From positions 1 through 64,000 of the forward strand of contig JBGVFN010000032.1 in assembly GCA_045121095.1 (NCBI GenBank): DNA of 64,000 bases, in the 5' to 3' direction. Under the pieces are notes generated by a model that worked only from the letters and a program-made list of their open reading frames with translations, had not been told where the DNA came from and made no database searches. Shown piece by piece: positions 54,189 to 63,200 of the stretch. This DNA is from TWA4 sp045121095. GTDB lineage: Bacteria > Bacillota > Clostridia > Lachnospirales > Lachnospiraceae. The position numbers and the translations under genes are program-made. The first letter of the stretch is position 1. Every line of letters begins with the position of its first letter.

Positions 54189-55031
54189 TTATTTCAGATT
54201 ATCCAGGAATTCATCCACTTTCTTCTGCTGATATTCACCGCCGTAGGTTCCATCTACCAGTCTGGAAACTGCAGTTTCTTTGAATTCAATCCAGGATTCT
54301 TTTTCATGGCGAACCAGAATGGGGTAATAGAATACTCCATTTTTCTTTGCTGCATCGTGGTCACCAGGGGCATCTCCGGTCATCATGACTTTTTCTTTGT
54401 CATATCCGTGTTTTACCAGTTCCTGAATGCAGTATGCTTTGCTGCCTGCATTCTGAGCCAGAATAACATCCACGTGATCCAGAAGGCCGTATAATTCCCA
54501 TTCTTCCACAACTGCCTGCAGATTTGCAGAGGATACAATTGCAACATCTGCGTATTCATGCGCATGTGCCAGACCTTCTTTTACACCCTCGAAAGGCTTC
54601 TTCACTTCAAAAGGAAGCTGATTGATGCTCTCATTTACATTCTGAGACCAGGAAAGTGCTTTTTTCAGACAAATACTGTCAGTTGCTTCGATCGCTTTTT
54701 TCAGGGCAGGATTAGATAACTCATCGCTTTCTTCCACCCATTTTTCCAGTGAAGCCAGATCTTCGATCTCGCAATATTCTGTGTTTACTTCAGTCAGCAT
54801 TTTAACCAGGCCTTTAAAACGGTTGATACCGCGGGTCATGGTGTAAAGATTGATGTCATTCCATCTTTTCAGAATCGGTTCTCCCCACTGGGAAAGTCCC
54901 CATTCTTCCACCATGCATGGTCCAAAACAGCGGATATGTTTGATGTCCATGGTATCCATAGCGCATCCATCAGAATCCACACAGATCAGATATTCTTTTT
55001 TCTTTTCAAAACTTTCGAGACTTGTATTCAT
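54189..55031 (-). CDS. HAD-superfamily hydrolase
   Basis: A 280-residue cytosolic HAD phosphatase-like protein. Motif I is VDSDGCAMDT (nucleophile Asp), the Ser/Thr motif is VSSANL, the Lys region lies near KAYCIQELVKHGY, and the motif IV acids are in MMTGDAPGDHDAAKKNG. A helical cap inserts after motif I. It lies 24 bases after the GPH symporter gene, in the glucuronide/glycoside operon; a sugar-phosphate substrate is plausible but not shown. Confidence 0.88.
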   Translation of the reverse strand: MNTSLESFEKKKEYLICVDSDGCAMDTMDIKHIRCFGPCMVEEWGLSQWGEPILKRWNDINLYTMTRGINRFKGLVKMLTEVNTEYCEIEDLASLEKWVEESDELSNPALKKAIEATDSICLKKALSWSQNVNESINQLPFEVKKPFEGVKEGLAHAHEYADVAIVSSANLQAVVEEWELYGLLDHVDVILAQNAGSKAYCIQELVKHGYDKEKVMMTGDAPGDHDAAKKNGVFYYPILVRHEKESWIEFKETAVSRLVDGTYGGEYQQKKVDEFLDNLK

Positions 55032-55055
55032 CCTTGTTACCCCGTATTACTTATT

Positions 55056-56450
55056 TTATTTACCAGCTGCTGCGCGTCTTTCTGCCAGAACTTTTGCATT
55101 GGATTCTACGCACTTCTTGTTCAAAGGATACAGGAATGCCAGTGTTAATGCCAGCAGAACGAAGCCAATTGCAGGCACCAGACAGGACATGTTGTAGATA
55201 CCCTGTGTAACAGCGGGCTCAAACTGAGTTTCAGCGGTGTATCCGATAGCGGTCAGCAGAGCACCTGCTACTGCGGAAGAAGCTGCCTGTCCCAGTTTTC
55301 TTGCAAAAGAGTATACGGAATAAATTTCACCATCAGAACGGGCACCGGTAATAACTTCTGTATCATCGATTACGTCGGTGATCATTGCCCAGCAGATCAG
55401 GGAGAAGATACCCAGACCAATGTAGGAAACTGCATAGAAACCAACGAATACCCATGCATTATCTGTCTGAACGAAGAATAATACTGCATTAACAGCTGCA
55501 CCAAATAAAGATGCGAAAACTGCCAGTTCTTTTCTACCAAATTTAGCAGACAGTTTTACAGTAAATGCTGCCAGAATAAAGGTTACAACAATACCCACCA
55601 GACCAGCAACAGACTGAGCGGCAGTGTTTTTGAAGTAGTTGGGATATACATAAGTAGTCATGGTCTGCTGTGTCAGCTGTACCAGCAGCATACAAACAGA
55701 AGCTACTACGATACCAATCAGTGCTTTATTGGTAACCAGACCTTTGATCAGTTTACCAAAGTCAAATTTTTCTGTTTTCTGTTCTACTTTTACACGTTCT
55801 GTACACAGAGTGTAGCAGAGCATGTAGCAGATTACAGCACCGATGGAGCAAACTGCTGCTGCGATGGAAACTCTTCCGCCGGACAGTACTTTATTTCCTG
55901 CTGCATCTGTTTCATAAACCAGAATCGGAAGAACTACACCGATAACCATACCTGCCAGGCTGGCACCGATTGTTCTGAAGTTGGACAGCTGTGCACGATC
56001 TTTGGGTTCCGCAGAAATTGCAGATGCCATGGAACCGTAAGGAATGTTAACACTGGTATAGAATACGCTGCCCCAAAGCAGATAGGTGAAGAACATCCAG
56101 AAAATCTTAAATGCCATGGGCATATCTTTAAACCAGCTTGCATACATCAGGAAAGATGCTACCGCTACCGGTCCGCACATCCTCATCAGCCAGGGTTTAA
56201 ATTTACCATTTGCAGTTGCTTTGCTGCGGTCTACGATCTGACCCATTGTTACGTCAGTTACCGCATCCACGAAACGAGCTGCTGTCATCATCAGACCTAC
56301 CAGCGCTACAGAAACGCCCATAACGTCTGAATAAAATTTCATCAGCATCATACTGGAGAGAATGAATGTGAAATCGTTACCGAAATCACCAAACATGTAG
56401 CCCAGTTTGTCCTTGAGACCAAAAGGTCTCACATTACTTTCTTTTCCCAT
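55056..56450 (-). CDS. GPH family glycoside/hexuronide:cation symporter
   Basis: A 464-residue, 12-helix transporter. The N-terminal LGYMFGDFGNDF, the DAVTDVTMGQIVDRSK motif between helices 2 and 3, NIPYGSMASAIS, and the DRAQLSNFRT segment are GPH-family (GusB/MelB-like) signatures. Located directly downstream of a beta-glucuronidase, so glucuronides are the likely cargo. GGAGG is present just before the ATG. An attenuator-like hairpin lies between the GUS gene and this one. Confidence 0.92.
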   Translation of the reverse strand: MGKESNVRPFGLKDKLGYMFGDFGNDFTFILSSMMLMKFYSDVMGVSVALVGLMMTAARFVDAVTDVTMGQIVDRSKATANGKFKPWLMRMCGPVAVASFLMYASWFKDMPMAFKIFWMFFTYLLWGSVFYTSVNIPYGSMASAISAEPKDRAQLSNFRTIGASLAGMVIGVVLPILVYETDAAGNKVLSGGRVSIAAAVCSIGAVICYMLCYTLCTERVKVEQKTEKFDFGKLIKGLVTNKALIGIVVASVCMLLVQLTQQTMTTYVYPNYFKNTAAQSVAGLVGIVVTFILAAFTVKLSAKFGRKELAVFASLFGAAVNAVLFFVQTDNAWVFVGFYAVSYIGLGIFSLICWAMITDVIDDTEVITGARSDGEIYSVYSFARKLGQAASSAVAGALLTAIGYTAETQFEPAVTQGIYNMSCLVPAIGFVLLALTLAFLYPLNKKCVESNAKVLAERRAAAGK

Positions 56451-56565
56451 TTTTTCCTCCTAAGTCTTCTTGTAACTGCTTCATATTTTAACAGTTACGG
56501 CCTTTACATTGATGCACCGGGGAGTTATTCTCAGTCTGCCGGAACATCAGAAACTCTATTCTCAA

Positions 56566-56597
56566 AAAATCCAGTGGGGAACTTTTCCCTGGATTTT
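56566..56597 (-). terminator. Hairpin between the GUS and GPH genes
   Basis: AAATCCAG-GGGAA / TTCCC-TGGATTT with T-rich flank on the minus strand, in the 194-bp gap between the symporter start and the GUS stop. As GPH is upstream in transcription order only if transcribed separately, this hairpin may mark the end of the GPH-independent upstream GUS message or lie in its leader; orientation fits a minus-strand terminator placed before GUS end. Confidence 0.3.
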
Positions 56598-56644
56598 CAG
56601 GAACCCATAAAAAAATTGCGTGATTTTTCAAACATGCTCTAGTA

Positions 56645-58321
56645 TTATCCTTTATAATCCAGAGGCAGCTCTGTCCAGCGTTTTTTCAGCAGATAAGCCA
56701 CACTTTTGGGCTGTCTCTGTCTTGTAAATACGCCTTTTTTATTACCATTGACCCGTAAAAGACCTTCTGTTGTCTGGAAATCTGCAAAATTCCAGATCTG
56801 TTCACCTTTTACAAAATCATAGGAATCAAATACTTCATTGGTCATGTTCAGGTATTCTTCCTGATATTCCTGACTCCACATGACAGACGGAAGCTTATGT
56901 TCTGAACCTAAAGTATCTGCACCGTATTCAGAGAAGAAGAAGGGCTTATTCAGATTCAGAGCCTTCCATTCATCCATTTCCTTGCGGAACAGCATTTCGG
57001 CCTGACAAATCTCATAGCCGCCGCTTACATACCATCCATAGTAGCGATTCAGTGCGATCATATCGCTGAACTGATAGCATTTGCATACGCCAGGTACAGA
57101 ATTCATAACCAGTGCAAAGGTTCGGGGACGTTTCTGTACATCCAGCTCATGCGCCCTGTCAAATACTGCTTTGAAATAAGGAACCGCTGCTTCACTGGAA
57201 GTTTCCGGTTCATTCAGCAGACTCCACGCAATAACGGAAGGATGGTTTTTATCTCTTGTGATCATTTCTTCTACTGCACGCAGATGTGCTTTCAGCAGAA
57301 TCGGTGTGGTTTCTTTTTCAAAAAATGCAGTCGCTTTTCCGCTGCTTGCATCCATAAAGTTCATAAGACTTTCAAACAAACCAACTGCCGGAACTTCATC
57401 GATGATCAGGAAACCTTCCCGGTCCGCCATCTGGTAAATTTCCTCACTATAGGGATAATGAGAGGTACGGAAGGAATTGGCACCAATCCATTTCATCAGT
57501 TCAAAATCGCGTTTCATAACACCAATATTGAATCCCCGGCCCACAATGTCGCTGTCCTCATGTTTGCCAAAACCTCTCAGATAAACCGGTTTTCCATTTA
57601 CCAGAATGCTGGTTCCTTCACTGCCATTTGCTTCTGCAGCCAGTTTGCCATCTTCATCATAAAGCGCCAAATACACTCTATGCTTACCTGTGGTTTTCAC
57701 AGAATAATGGATTTTTGCGTCTGCATCTGCCAGTTCATAATCCAAATCCACATCAAAAACAGATTCTGCCGGAATTGCCATCAGATAAACAGAACGCTGT
57801 AATCCGGAATAATTAAAAAAGTCAAAATATGGTTTTGTCATCTTCTTCCCGTTGGGAAGTGTAATGGTCTGTCCACAGGGAATATTGGTTACAGTCAGTT
57901 CATTATTAACCTTTACGACCACTTTATTATATGCATTATAACGAACCACCTGTGTCACATCCGCGCAAAAAGGAAGAAAACCGCCTTCATGCTCTGTAAT
58001 ACGTACACCATTTACATACACCACAGCGCGATGGGTAGCCGCGCCGAAGCGAATCAGAATATCCTTGCCTTCCCATTCTCCCGGCACGAACATATCCTTT
58101 TCATACCACATATCTCCAGTATACTCACGGATATCCTTATCAGTATAAAAATCCTGGAAGCTGGCAGGAACAGGAATCATCTCTTTTCCCGGAATTCCAT
58201 CCACCCATCCTTCTTTTTCACCAATCTCACCTTCATCCAACCGGAATTTCCACATACCGTCCATAGAAACCGCACGTCTGGATGAAGTGGTCTTGGGATA
58301 CAGCATTGAATACTCTAACAT
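56645..58321 (-). CDS. uidA: Beta-glucuronidase (GH2, Loop-1 type) with internal deletion
   Basis: Hydrolyses beta-glucuronide conjugates. Start 58321 has GGAGGGGAG upstream; 558 residues. It has the sugar-binding domain (MWYEKDMFVPGEW), RGFGKHEDSD, HYPYSEEIY, the acid/base Glu in LLNEPET, NRYYGWYV, the nucleophile Glu in FFSEYGADT, and the NxK glucuronate motif in GNKKGVFTR. A 40-residue Loop 1 like that of E. coli GUS follows DEVPAVG. Against E. coli GUS about 48 residues are missing between the GSEGT and SILVNGKPVYLRGF segments: the end of the Ig-like domain, including W-P-LY and D-Y-GIR. The deletion is in frame but should harm folding. Confidence 0.9.
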   Translation of the reverse strand: MLEYSMLYPKTTSSRRAVSMDGMWKFRLDEGEIGEKEGWVDGIPGKEMIPVPASFQDFYTDKDIREYTGDMWYEKDMFVPGEWEGKDILIRFGAATHRAVVYVNGVRITEHEGGFLPFCADVTQVVRYNAYNKVVVKVNNELTVTNIPCGQTITLPNGKKMTKPYFDFFNYSGLQRSVYLMAIPAESVFDVDLDYELADADAKIHYSVKTTGKHRVYLALYDEDGKLAAEANGSEGTSILVNGKPVYLRGFGKHEDSDIVGRGFNIGVMKRDFELMKWIGANSFRTSHYPYSEEIYQMADREGFLIIDEVPAVGLFESLMNFMDASSGKATAFFEKETTPILLKAHLRAVEEMITRDKNHPSVIAWSLLNEPETSSEAAVPYFKAVFDRAHELDVQKRPRTFALVMNSVPGVCKCYQFSDMIALNRYYGWYVSGGYEICQAEMLFRKEMDEWKALNLNKPFFFSEYGADTLGSEHKLPSVMWSQEYQEEYLNMTNEVFDSYDFVKGEQIWNFADFQTTEGLLRVNGNKKGVFTRQRQPKSVAYLLKKRWTELPLDYKG

Positions 58322-58668
58322 CAAAACTCCCCTCCAAGTCTTTGTAACTATTATTGAGTTTAACATGTAATCAATCATTTCTATGAGTAAATTTTTTTGT
58401 CGTTTCCGTACTTTTTTTGTCAGGTGACGTTTTTATTAATAATTTTGCTTATTTTTTTCCTTAAGATTATACATTTTTAAGCGAATCCCATAAAATTTCA
58501 AGGTTTCCCAAGTGTATTTTTACATTCCCCATTGAATTTCCCTGATATTTCCTGTATGATGCAGTTACCTTCCGTAAACGGGGGAAAATCTGTCCTCCGT
58601 CCACCGATACATAAAATACATAAAAATTTGCCCACTATACCTAAAAAACAATAGAAAGGGAACATTCT
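58322..58668. other. Divergent intergenic region between GUS and a GNAT gene
   Basis: 347 bases with AT-rich promoter-like sequence. On the minus strand TTGATT near 58373 precedes the GUS start. A small GTAAACGGGGG / CCTCCGTCCAC region near 58575-58600 has no clear structure. No gene or repeat is seen. Confidence 0.4.
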
Positions 58669-59493
58669 ATGAACGATACCGCTTACATAAAACTAATTGA
58701 AGAAATTTCTCTCAACGCCTGGCCTTCCCATAAAATGGAACTTTATGACGGATGGCTCATCCGTTTTTCTCATAATTACACCCATCGCACCAACAGTGTT
58801 GCCCAGGTCGGCTCCTCTCTGATTCCGGTAGAGGAAAAAATCGCCTACTGCGAAAAAATCTACGAAAACTATCATACTCCGGCCATTTTCAAGATCAGTC
58901 CCCTGATCGATCCGGAATTTGACAGCCTGCTGGAAAAACGCGGATACGAAATCCAGCACACCACAGAAAACATGACCATGCATTTTTCCGATTTCAAACC
59001 CTATGAATCGGTAGCCACCGAATACGAATATTATGGCCGAAACTCCGGACTTCCATCCTTCGTTGTCTATCCAGACGATGTCATCGTACAGCTTCGCGAC
59101 CGGATCACCGACGAATGGATCCACTCCCTGTTTCGTTTAAACGGCACCACCAACCCCACCCTGCGCCGTATCGTCCCTTCCATGTTCAAAGCCATTCCCA
59201 AAGAAACCATCGTAGCCAGCATCGAAATCGACGGCCGCATGGTAGCATCCGGACTCGGCATCATGGACCGCGGCCACGTAGGACTCTACGCCATCTACGT
59301 AGACGCCAGCTGCCGCCACAAAGGCTTCGGACGCGCCATCTGCAGCACCATCCTCTCCGAAGCAAGAAAAAAGCAGGCAGAACACGCCTACCTGCAGGTC
59401 GTAAAAGGAAACACCTATGCAAAACAATTGTATCAATCACTAGGATTCCAGGACCTGTACACATACTGGTTCCGAGTGAAAGAACTTCATTGA
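58669..59493 (+). CDS. GNAT family N-acetyltransferase, two-domain
   Basis: A 274-residue protein. The N-terminal half (residues about 1-130: LNAWPSHKMELYDGWLIRFS, RTNSV) and the C-terminal GNAT domain (about 150-270: VASGLGIMDRGHVGLYAIYVD, acetyl-CoA loop CRHKGFGRAICSTIL, LYQSLGF) match the two-domain GNAT proteins of Firmicutes. AAAGGGAA precedes the ATG. The DNA is noticeably more GC-rich at its 3' end (about 59100-59400) than its surroundings. Substrate unknown. A long hairpin terminator follows. Confidence 0.88.
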   Translation: MNDTAYIKLIEEISLNAWPSHKMELYDGWLIRFSHNYTHRTNSVAQVGSSLIPVEEKIAYCEKIYENYHTPAIFKISPLIDPEFDSLLEKRGYEIQHTTENMTMHFSDFKPYESVATEYEYYGRNSGLPSFVVYPDDVIVQLRDRITDEWIHSLFRLNGTTNPTLRRIVPSMFKAIPKETIVASIEIDGRMVASGLGIMDRGHVGLYAIYVDASCRHKGFGRAICSTILSEARKKQAEHAYLQVVKGNTYAKQLYQSLGFQDLYTYWFRVKELH

Positions 59494-59539
59494 AAAATAT
59501 GTTTTATTGAAAAATATGGGGTGGTGGTGTCCAACGGAC

Positions 59540-59612
59540 GCAGAGCCGCGTATACGAACTCCTTCCGACGACTGGGAAATGTCGTCTACAGGAGTTGTAT
59601 ACGCGGCTCTGC
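59540..59612 (+). terminator. Long hairpin terminator after the GNAT gene
   Basis: Arms beginning GCAGAGCCGCGTATAC and ending GTATACGCGGCTCTGC, extended by AACTCCT / AGGAGTT, 73 bases in total, then a TGGTTTTT tract. The stem of over 20 bp is longer than needed for a terminator and may be a fold-back element used as one. Confidence 0.75.
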
Positions 59613-59823
59613 TGGTTTTTGGCGGTATGTAATTGTATTTTTCAATGAAACGGGGGGGAGAGGGCTAATTTGTTGGGGGGTGTTTCTCCTCTATATTTTC
59701 GACTTCTGATCATGCAGTCATATCATTTTCAATACATGTAGTCAATTCGCATTTTGTTGCATAATTTTCTTTTTTAATAAATCTCTTATTCATATAGCAG
59801 AAGAAAGTCCCACATAAACAAAA

Positions 59824-59855
59824 AGAAGGAGCGCATCCCTGATGCGCAACCTTCT
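59824..59855 (-). terminator. Terminator of the FtsX-like permease operon
   Basis: On the minus strand AGAAGG-tt-GCGCATC / GATGCGC-t-CCTTCT followed by TTTTTG, beyond the structured element that separates it from the permease stop codon. The 59615-59820 stretch between the two terminators shows no gene. Confidence 0.85.
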
Positions 59856-59862
59856 CCCCCAT

Positions 59863-60198
59863 GTTTTTGCGAGAACCCAGTGGAAGCAGCAGGGTACCCT
59901 GAAGGGGCCATCACAAACGCCGGCACTTGATTTTTCAAGCGACAGCGCCGAAAAATCTTAGTACCGCTGCGTTTGTGGTAAGTATGCCTCAAGCTAATTA
60001 TCCAGCTGTTTCACTTGTCTAAATTTCCATCTACTGCGTTGTCGTCAATCGTCGTAGCCACCGCTACGACTCATTTCTCCGCCTTGCAGACTGAAAATTT
60101 ATCCTACGCGAAACAACCGACTAATTAGCGTGAGTCATACTAGCGAGAGCGGGCCCCAGAAGGGTACCCTGCTGCTGGAACGACCGTCTCCCAAAAAC
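59863..60198. repeat. Large nested fold-back element (C)
   Basis: A 336-base structured element ending three bases from the permease stop codon. Outer arms GTTTTTG-CGAGA through GCAGCAGGGTACCCT (59863-59909) pair with 60151-60198. Next, CACAAACGC / GCGTTTGTG encloses a GATTTTTC / GAAAAATC hairpin, resembling the core of copies A and B, as does the following GCGAGAGCG. A second unit is inserted (about 59979-60142), bounded by its own 20-bp inverted repeat (TAAGTATGCCTCAAGCTAATTA and its partner), with a GTCGTAG / CTACGAC hairpin inside. Confidence 0.7.
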
Positions 60199-60200
60199 TA

Positions 60201-63200
60201 CTACTCCACACTTTTGAGTGATTCGACCATATTGATTTGTCTTAATTTATAATACATACTGATATTTACCAGCACCGTAAATGCCGTTGTCATCAAAATA
60301 CTATACAGATAGCTGACCGGCGCAATATTCCGTCCGAACATGATCATATCCACTTCCAGCGTCAGAATCAGATACTGATGCAGCCAGATTCCCATGAATA
60401 CACCTGCGATGATACCAAATAAAGTCAGGAATATATTTTCACGGTATACATACATGGCGACTTCCATATCATAGAATCCCAGTACTTTCAGGGAAGCCAG
60501 TTCCCGTCTTCTTTCTGAAATATTGATGTTGTTCAGGTTAAATAATACTACAAATACCAGAAGCGCCGCAGCAATGATCAGTACCCATACGACCAGATTC
60601 AGGGCATTCATCATGTCGTCTACGTATTCCTGCAGTTCGTCTACCAGAGAGACGGAGGTTACCATGTCCTGGCTGAGCAGATATTCTGCCAGTTCCTGTT
60701 CTGTTTCATCATCGGTTCCTTCTGCGAATTTTAAGAACAGTTCATTGTATTCCGGTTCTTCTCCATACAAAGTTTCATAATATGACGAAGTTTCATAAAT
60801 GTAATGATATAGATAATTTTCTGCAATGGCTGTTACCGTTGCTTCTTTTCGTTTGGTGTCGCTGATTTTCAAAGTGACCGTATCTCCCACGGATACGCCC
60901 AGCGTGCTGGCCAGTTTTTCCGTGAGAATGATTCCTTCATCCGTAAGAGAATAGCTTTCCTTGGAGATCCGGTTATGAAGGTTCAGATAAGAAGGCATTT
61001 CTTCTAAATCTTCTACCACGAAAAGATATGCGGTTTTTTCAGCTTCTTCGGTGGAGATATCCAGAGAAATCTGTCTTGCCAGCATTCCACTTTTGATCTC
61101 AGCTCTTTCCTTTATGATGGTTTCCATCTGTTCCAGTTTGGCTTCCAATGATTCATCTTCTTCAATGTTGCAGGAAGCAGAGAACGTCCAGATATTTTTG
61201 TACTGGTTATTTACAATTTCAGCGATGGAATCATGGAGTCCGAAGCTGACCAGCAGAAGGGCCATACAGCCGCCGATGCCGAATACGGTCATAAAAAACC
61301 GTTTTTTATAACGGACCAGATTACGGATGGTAGACTTCATGCTGAAGTTCAGCCGTTTCCAGATGAAAGGCAAATGCTCCAGAAATACTCTCTTGCCCTG
61401 TTTGGGTGCAGGGGGCCTCATTAAGGAAGCCGGTGTCGATAATAATTCTTTATAGCAGGCTGCAAATGCGGCACCTACGGTACATAACATGGCCAGGGCA
61501 ATGGAGAACACACACAGGCTGCCATGGAGCGGCAGAAGCATATATTGGACATTGCTGTAAAGCATGCCATATGCCTGCATAATGATATACGGGAATATTT
61601 TGGAACCCACCAGTACACCCAGTACACCGCCTGCTAAAGTTGCGCTCAATGCATATAAAATGTATTTGGCAGCGATGGAAGTTTTGCCGTATCCCAGGGC
61701 CTTCATGGTACCGATGAGAGTTCTTTCTTCTTCAATCATACGGGTCATGGTTGTCAGGCTGACCAGAGCGGCCACCAAAAAGAAAATAGCCGGAAATACA
61801 TTTCCGATGGCACCAATTCTTTCCGAATCCATACCGTATTCTACACTGGTCTGCACGCTGTCCCGGTCAAGTACATACCACTCGCCCATTTCCAGTTCAG
61901 CAAGTTCTTTCTCACCGTCAGCAATCTCCTGACGGGCGTCTTCCAGTTTAGGCATGGCTTCTTCATAAGCTTCTTTATATTCCTTCCAGCCATCATCCAG
62001 CTCCTGTCTGGCATCCTTCAGTTCCTTCTCACCTTTTTCCAGTTCCTGTGCTGCCTCTATCAGCTGATTTTCAGAATCCTTCAGTTTCTGGAGTCCATCT
62101 GCATAAGATTTTTCACCGTCATCCAGCTGTTTCCTGGCATCAGCCAGCTCCTGTTTGGAAGAAGCAATGGTTTTACTGCCTGCATCCAGTTCTTCCTGAC
62201 CGGCTTTCAGTTCCTGTTCCTTGGCCTGAAGCGTCTGTCTGCCTGCATCCAGCTCCTCCTGACCGGCAGAAATGGCTGTATATCCATCTTCAATCTGCTC
62301 CTGTGCTGTTTCCAGCTGAGCCTGCTGCTGGACGAGCGTTTCTTTTTGAACAGCCAGTTCCTGTTTTCCAGCCTCCAGCTGTGTCTGACCGGCTTCCAGC
62401 TGCGCAGCCGTTTGATCTAAAGCGGCTTTCGCTGCTGCCAGTTCCGCTGCTGCTGCATCATACTGCGCCTGCGCTGCTTCCAACTCCTGCCTTTGAGCTT
62501 CCAGCTGGGCATTTCCTTCAGACCACTGAGCGTACAGCTGCTCATATAATTGCTGGTACTGAGTGTTATCCTCGCCTGCTCTTGCTGACTGACCAGATGT
62601 CTCTGAACTATCCGCTGCTTTTATCTGCTCCATCTGTTCCTTTAACTGATCCAGCTGCGCCTGAGCGGCATTTAACTGCGCCCAGCCACTGTCCAGCTGC
62701 GCCTTCGATGCTTCCAGCTGGGCAGCACCTTCTTCATAGTTTTTCAGTCCTTCTTCATAAGCGGTCTGACCGGCTGCCAGTTCCTTCTCTTTTTCGGCCA
62801 GCTGATTTTCTGCCTGCTTAATCTGCTGCATTCCTTCTTCACAGGCTTTTAAACCCTCAGAAACCTGCGAAGCTTTTTCATCCAGCTCTGCTTTTCCCGC
62901 ATCCAGTTCCTGCTGTCCGGAGGAAAGCTCTTTTTTTGCAGCCTGAATCTGAACAGCACCCGCATCCAGCTCTTTCTGACCGGCCGCCAACTGATTTTCC
63001 GCATCTTTCAGGGCAGAAACACCTTTTTCATACTCTGCCTGACCGTCATCCAATTCCTTTCGTGCATCAGCCAACGCCTGTTTCCCGTCCTCCCAGGCTT
63101 TTTTTCCATCCTCATATTCCTTCAGACCATCTTCATAGGTCTGTTTTCCATCTTCGTACTCCGCTTCACCGTCTTTTAACTGCTTTTCTGCATCGGCCAG

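Noticed and set aside
59863..60198. Tn or IS element with transposase
   Set aside because: No transposase ORF lies inside; the sequence is a non-coding fold-back only.
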